Positions 55,155 to 64,000 of a DNA stretch of 64,000 nucleotides are shown piece after piece. The DNA is taken from NCBI GenBank assembly GCA_011800805.1, contig MPNW01000012.1, positions 103,874 to 167,873 of the forward strand. The letters run 5' to 3'. The notes below the pieces were generated by a model. That model was not told the origin of the DNA. It ran no database searches and worked only from the letters and a program-made list of their open reading frames with translations. A program made the translations under genes and the position numbers. Numbering within the stretch: the first letter of the stretch is position 1; each line of letters begins with the position of its first letter. Source of the stretch: Hirudo medicinalis. Lineage: Eukaryota; Annelida; Clitellata; Hirudinida; Hirudinidae.

Positions 55155-56205
55155 CGGGGGTCAGTCAAAAATAACAAAGGCCTTTTTTTTTATAACCGAA
55201 CCAAAATATCTACAAAACATCTAATATGACAAAAATAGCGAAGGCCCAAAATCAAAATAGCGAATTTCAAAATTTTCTTGCTAAATGTCATTTATTGCAA
55301 TAGAAAGTGCTACGTGATTTCATCAAATCATTGATATCAATAGTGACGTTATCATAATTATTCCATCCTTCGTGTAACTTGCGTTGATAGCCACAAAATG
55401 TTTTCCTGCCAACCCTGTTCTTTCTTTGTCGGAAAACATTCTCAATGTCAGAATGGTTTGCAATATTTTTTTGTGAAGCATACCAATGATTTTTTAGAGA
55501 TTTAAGCCCAAAGATTCTGCCTTCCTATTGAGACGACTGTGCCAACTTTCTCAGTCGTTGCTGGCGTAGCCACGGGGGCAAGGGCCCTACCCCTGTCAAT
55601 ATGCCCTATTGAAAATTATGAAAGTAAACGGAAACAACAGTTAATAGTTTAATAAACAACTAAATATAACTGTCAACTTCAATCAATTAAGGAACTTGAC
55701 TACAGTCTTTCTACAACAAAGTTCTATCGACAACTTCACCACGACAAGCTACTTGCTGCAACATCTCACCAATTTCCGAGTGCCCCAGAACCACATAACA
55801 TAGTTTCAGAACAATTAACAAACTATTTCAACATGCCCCTGGATATTTTTCTAATTTCCTAAACTTTTTTTTATTTTTTGGGTGTATGCAGCTAATTTCA
55901 TTAAAATAGCTTCAACAATATTAGGTAAGCTTCTAACATCAGTATTAATTACATATTATAAGTTTCGAAAACGAAAGTGCTTAGTACCTTTGCTTATGCG
56001 AGTTTCGAGTGAAATTAATTTTGCCGATAATCCAGCAATAATATACTCTTGCAATATTTATGTATGCATAAAAAAATTTGCCCCCTTGTCTCGACCAATT
56101 TTAAAGTCCTCAACAGATAATAAATCAAAAGTTTTCGATATCGGTACTATTTTTTTACAAGTTTGCTATTTTGGTCTTTCGCTATTTGGTATGCCCCCTT
56201 TTTAT
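55155..56205. mobile_element. Candidate ~1-kb inverted-repeat DNA element
   Basis: GGGGGTCAGTCAAAAATAAC near 55157 is inversely related to the complement of the sequence ending near 56195 (GGGGGCATACCAAATAGCGA). ATAGCGAAGGCCCAAAATC near 55235 also matches the right end's AGCGAAAGACCAAAATAGC. Matches are imperfect. The open frame at 55882-56256 (124 codons) inside the right half has no recognisable domain. Confidence 0.45.
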
Positions 56206-56794
56206 TATAATTTCTTGTCTCACAAAACCTACCTCAGTTTCAGACAAATAATTTAATTTGCTCATGTAAGATTTTATTTTATTTTTTTAAATTAGATTGA
56301 GATGTTTAAAATCTTGGTAATTATGCATTAATTATGAAATCAAATGAAATTTCAACAATGTCTGACAATCTTTCGATCTAGAGATGTCCTCAAGTGTAAT
56401 CCCCAAGAAGAAACAGCTCAATATATTGACGCTGTTGAGTGTTTTTGTATTTAAATTAATCAACTGATAATGAATTGTTGTCAATAATATATATCATTGC
56501 TTGACATATTATTTACTAATATGAGCCTCTCCTAATTTGAAAGTTTTTATGGCACTCGAATTCACACTTCAACAAAATCGCAATATTTAATAACTGGTTG
56601 ACATTTAATTCTATCAATGTAATAATTAACTTATTTAAATCAATCAAAACGAGCTCGGTTGTTGTAATGCAATCCACTTGTTTGTAGTTTTTTCTGATTT
56701 ACTCACCATTCGGAATTCTCAGGTGTATCATGCATCTCACAGTTCCATAAGTTGGGGTTAAATGCAGTGTTAATTTATCCAAATAGATGAATAG

Positions 56795-56940
56795 GCGTGC
56801 AGGTTGGCCGAAGGGGTTGCGTTTCTGCATGCGGTTGTAATGGCAACAGTCATAATGTGTCGTGTTCGCAACCCAGCCTTCACCGCAAGGGAGCGCCCTA
56901 GGGCAGGGGCACTATATAAATGGTAGATCATTTAAAAATA
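56795..56940 (+). mobile_element. SINE copy
   Basis: Starts CGTGCAGGTTGGCCGAAGGG (A-box-like TTGGCCGAAGGGGTTGCG), continues GTAATGGCAACAGTCATAAT and TGTGTCGTGTTCGCAACCC (B-box-like), then GGGCACTATATAAATGGTAG. A short (TA)n run follows at about 56953-56975. It is collinear with the 37.5-kb copy. Confidence 0.8.
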
Positions 56941-56975
56941 TCGATATATTTAAATATATATATATATATATATAA

Positions 56976-58144
56976 ATCAGCTGGTTTAAATTTTTTTGCC
57001 TTTCGCCAAAGAACTCGCGTGGATAGGTAATGTGATGCCATGAAGATAACATGATCTACATATTGGGAACTTATTATTAATAATTATATTATAGCTGTAT
57101 TATGCTAGTTTACGTTGCGTTACATTACATTGTGTAGCCTAAAAAGATAATATCCTGGTCTGGCGAGGTTGAAACATCAAACCTACTGCCTTTGTAAGCG
57201 AATTCTTGTAGAACCAGTTTCTCTATTTCTAAAGACCTTTAAGAAGTTGAGATTATTTTGAATTTCTTTGATAAAGTACAATTTAATTAATAATAATTAG
57301 CACAATTAATAGTTTATTGATTTACATGTCTTGGGTAAGTTACTTATTCGATCTTCATGTAAATAGATCGTCGTAAATAATAGTCGTCAGATGCTGACAA
57401 TGAATCGAGTACACGAGTCGTCGAACTCATTCTTCAAGTTTCACCACCCCTCAAACTATGCAGTAACGTTAGCATCTGTAATTCTCCACCTCCATTGGCG
57501 CTTGAGGATGTGAAAGGGAATGCAAAAATTTGACTTTCGAAGATATTCTTAAGCAAATAAGAAAATCATACATCTAAACATTTGATATCCTATCCTCCCA
57601 AAATTAAATCCATCATATTTTAAAACAATTTACTTACGATTAGCGTTAAACTTATTGAAGCGCCGAACGTTATTATAATATGGGTGCATGTCGTGGTTCA
57701 AAGAAGATAATAAATTAATAATTTGATGTAGTTCATGCTTCGTAAGGCACACTAAAATATGACCACTCGATATTCATTCAGTCCCCATCAATCAGATGAA
57801 TGTAGTCATAATTAATCTGATCTCAGATTGTGTACATTAATCTGGCTAACAAGTTGAGTGAGTTAATTTGCTTTATTTAAATGTAAATGTTATCAGAGTC
57901 GACTTTATTAACGAAAACAAAATCTATTTCACAGTTATCATCTTCAATTGCTATTATTTTTGCATCCAAGTCTAGCTTTTCTTTATTTAGTAAATAATTT
58001 TTTTTTTTAATCAGAGAAATTTGGCGCAATAAAATTAACAGAAAGTGTGAACTGAAGTAGTATCACATAATTACAACTTATTGTTTGAATATATTATTAA
58101 AACCTCCTGTTAAGTCTGTTAACAAAATTATTATCAAAATAACA
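56976..58144. other. Intergenic, no recognised feature
   Basis: AT-rich DNA with no exon, repeat family or element end seen. The TEC kinase 3' UTR should occupy its right edge. Confidence 0.4.
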
Positions 58145-61014
<2,870 letters not shown>

Positions 61015-62750
61015 TTTTTCTTGCTGGTTCAAAATTTCTGATTTTTAATTTGTGGTTTTCACTGATTCACTGCTATCTTCTACTATTTTAAGAAGCCAAG
61101 AGATTGCAAATGTTTGAAATGCATGATTATTTTAAGACATATTTGTTCTGCCCCGGTACTGCTCAGTGAGTACTTCCTTGTAAACCAACAGCTACAATTC
61201 ACCTGAATGACGAGCTTAAAGCCTGCAATGAAGTAATAGCATTCATTCTCGAATAAAGAAAACGCAGGGCCTTTACAGCCATAAATAATGTAAATATGTC
61301 GTCAGCTAATTTTGGAGAACTTGTGAGGATAATGAGCGGAGGTAACGATTATAACATGGCAATATATAATGCCCATGAATAATACATGGTAATGCTTAAT
61401 AATCTTAATCTAGGACTTTTAAAAAATTTCATGAGTTCATTTGACTAGGCAGCTCCATCTTATTCAAGAACGTCATTTCGGCTTTTCCCTTGGGAACCTT
61501 CTTTTTCCAGGGTGATGGGCAAATCCTCAATGGGATGACCTTTTTTTGATGTATCAAGGTCAAAATTGAGTGTCTAACTTCTTCGTTATAAAAAATCTTT
61601 ATAAAAGTCAACAGCCACTCAGGGAGTCGAAATAGGTCACAAATCAACGCAGCGCGCCGAGGCCGTAACACTTGGAATTGGAATTTAGTTTTTTGTTTTT
61701 TTTTGTAGGTATGCACTTCCTAATGGGGGTCCCGCTATTAGGGAGGTATTCTCAACAATTTGGGGGTTAAACACTCGAGCGGAGGACGGTGAACGTTAGA
61801 GAATTGTGATGACAATGCAGTTGTTTTGATTTATTTTGCAATCACTTCACAATCCCAAAACAGTCGGAAGTCAACTTTTCGAAAATGTCGTTAACCTTAC
61901 TTCCATCTTTCTAGTTTGCTTAAACAAGCAAATCATCAATAACAAGTCGTTCAATATGCAATGAACTTCTCAGAAAATACGAGGTTCAGCGTCCATAGAC
62001 ATCCATCAAATATGTCCTCCTTGGATTTATGCCTTAGCATTTCAGGCACATAAAATTTGAAAATTACAATGAAGTAGTCATTAATACAGTATATTTGAGC
62101 AAACGATTTTATGAAGAATGAAATTCCAGGGATTCTATCTTTCGATAGCACGGATGCTGAAATGTATCCCGATATTGAGAGCATCACCGAAACAAGAGAT
62201 TGTATTGGTTAGACACAATAGCATTAAAGTTCAAAATACCAAAGTTATAAAGCTTGGTTGCTAAAATTAGCTATTTAAAAGTGGTGCGTTCGAATTCTTA
62301 ACTATTTTCAAGAAAGTTTTTTTTTTTGACAAAAAGGATCACATAAATTTCCAAAAGTTTATGACATAAATTCTATTTTAATTTACACAAAAAATCCTCC
62401 TGTTAGATCATATTAAAATGGAGGGGAATTCGAAAACCTTCAAATAAAAATGGTGGATGCTTACGAGTATTTGGATATTTAAACAGTTTTAATGTTAGAT
62501 ATTTATAAATTGTAAGAATTGTAGAAAATGAATCCTTGCAAAAAGGTTTCGGGGCTTAACGTGATGTTGCATTTGTGTGTGGAGCGAATGTTTATTGCAC
62601 TCATGTTTGAAACTTTGTCGTTAGTACTGAATTTTAAAACTGCGAATAATATTAGTAGTGTTTAACGTAGATTTGTTCTCTTTTTCTTGTTTAATGATTA
62701 TTCAAAATCATTAAAAAAATTTTCATCCGATTAATGTTTACTACTCCAAA
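61015..62750. other. TEC kinase upstream region; no gene recognised
   Basis: This should contain the kinase promoter. The minus-strand frame at 61716-61429 (95 codons) and that at 62187-61951 show no domain and lack convincing splice partners. Confidence 0.35.
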
Positions 62751-62754
62751 ACTT

Positions 62755-63569
62755 ACCCGAAGCTTCATCCCAACAGTTGTGCCCTGGTCTCAAACAAAAG
62801 TTTGTCATTCCTTTGGATCTATCATTGAATGATAACATAAAATCTTGAGGAACTTGCAAGTTCTTAATTGATATTAACAAACAATTAATTTTGTGGTGTT
62901 TTCATAAAATAATTTGTTGAGTTGACTTATTAACAGACCGCTGGTTCCAAATTAGTGAAATTATTCAAAGCGAAATTAGTTCTTGAAATTTTGGTAAAGA
63001 TGATTTGAAATAATTATTTCAAAGGAACATTTCCAAATTATATCCAAACGCTAAGCCATTTTAAGAGAGCAAATCAAAGCATATGACTACATTTGTTGTT
63101 GAAAATTATCAGATTCAATGTGCCGAAGATTTATCAATTAAACAGTAGTGGAATCGATAAATTTTTTTAATAACTAAATTTAAACCGGCAATTCACGCTT
63201 GGAACTACTTACGGCCAGATGACGCCATCATAGCTATACGAGTTGATTCGAAGGTAAATAGTTCGATATTATAACTCGTCCAAAATGCTATTAGATTGAC
63301 GAAAATGCTACAAAATAATGTGCACATAAAATAATTTATTAAAGCCTTCATTATCTACGTACTTTACGAAATGGAATGTTCTAGCACAAAGAGTTCAGAT
63401 TTTCAGATGCGTTAACCCGCGGAATGATTTTGTAACCTAGGAATTCGTATAAAAACCAGACGAAACGTTGGGACGCCAATTCAAATGCCAGCCTGTCTTC
63501 TGACGCTTTTCTGCCGATGGTTCTTTGCCTTATTTCGTGAGTCAGGTTGTGATTATTTCGGCTTCTCAT
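62755..63569 (-). other. Candidate minus-strand exons of an unknown gene
   Basis: Three stretches end in plausible donors: an ATG at 63569 running to about 63410, ending CCGCGG|GTTAAC; a short piece near 63250-63214 ending GGCC|GTAAGT and reading SYSYDGVIWP; and one near 62832-62759 ending TTCGG|GTAAGT and reading NFCLRPGHNCWDEAS. They could be exons of one gene, or 5' exons of the kinase. Phases were not proven and no family was recognised. Confidence 0.25.
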
Positions 63570-64000
63570 TGTAACTTTTATACACCTGAATATGATTTAA
63601 AATTAAATTCAAGCGTTCACACATTTCAAGTTGGGAAAATTCAGTAATAGTTAGAGTGAAAGTTAAGGTCGCTTATAAGCTCTAGGCTAGAGAAATTATG
63701 GTGAGACGAGTTTTAGACATGTATAGTTTTAAGATATACTGTAATATATTTTGCGAAAGTTTCATTTTTCACAATCCTCAAACTCGAAGTTTCGAAAAAC
63801 ATTAGTTTTGATAAGTAAATAAGTTTTCATAAGTTGAAAGATCTGGTGTCTGATTGAAAAATTTCATCGTAGTGGTCAATTTTTACTAAACAAGTAGACT
63901 AAATTATCAAAGGCTGTTTGCGAACTATTCGTCTTTCTAATGTAAAACAGTATGATATTGAATTTATACAGGCAATGATAGATCACATCAAACTGAAAGC

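Overview
This is AT-rich animal nuclear DNA with spliced genes, metazoan gene families (KCNT potassium channel, TEC tyrosine kinase, SUEL lectin, ADAMTS-like protease) and many invertebrate-type transposons. The phylum cannot be fixed from sequence alone. An N at 3703 shows it is an assembled contig. Most supplied short ORFs are single exons or shadows, so genes were rebuilt by joining exons whose splice signals and reading phases agree.

Layout. 0-2.8 kb: Gypsy-like retroelement remains. 2.8-8.8 kb, minus: N-terminal half of a Slo2/KCNT channel, with introns full of ATC/GAT repeats. 9.6-15.1 kb, minus: a near-complete CLC chloride transporter, broken by one missing base in its GSGIPE-type signature. 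16.4-25.0 kb, plus: a RhoGEF with Sec14, spectrin-like, DH and PH regions (MCF2/PLEKHG4 type). 25.8-30.5 kb, plus: a complete CNOT3 gene of 18 exons. 31.9-34.5 kb, minus: an unrecognised coiled-coil protein gene containing a tandem duplication. 34.7-37.8 kb: a LINE fragment and copies of a tRNA-derived SINE. 38.2-45.8 kb, minus: an 18-exon secreted ADAMTS-like metalloprotease with five PLAC-like repeats, two in-frame stops and a hAT transposon in intron 8. 46-52.2 kb: Tc1/mariner, Penelope-like and Copia elements. 54.5-55.1 kb, plus: a SUEL lectin domain. 55-57 kb: a possible inverted-repeat element and another SINE. 58.1-61.0 kb, minus: a complete 13-exon TEC-family kinase lacking an SH3 domain. 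61-64 kb: mostly unassigned.

The genes do not form a functional cluster; they cover ion transport, Rho and tyrosine-kinase signalling, mRNA deadenylation and extracellular proteolysis. The most notable points are the SH3-less TEC kinase, the protease architecture and its stops, the CLC frameshift, four GC-AG introns, the SINE family and the exon-scale duplication. No clearly new multi-gene system was found.
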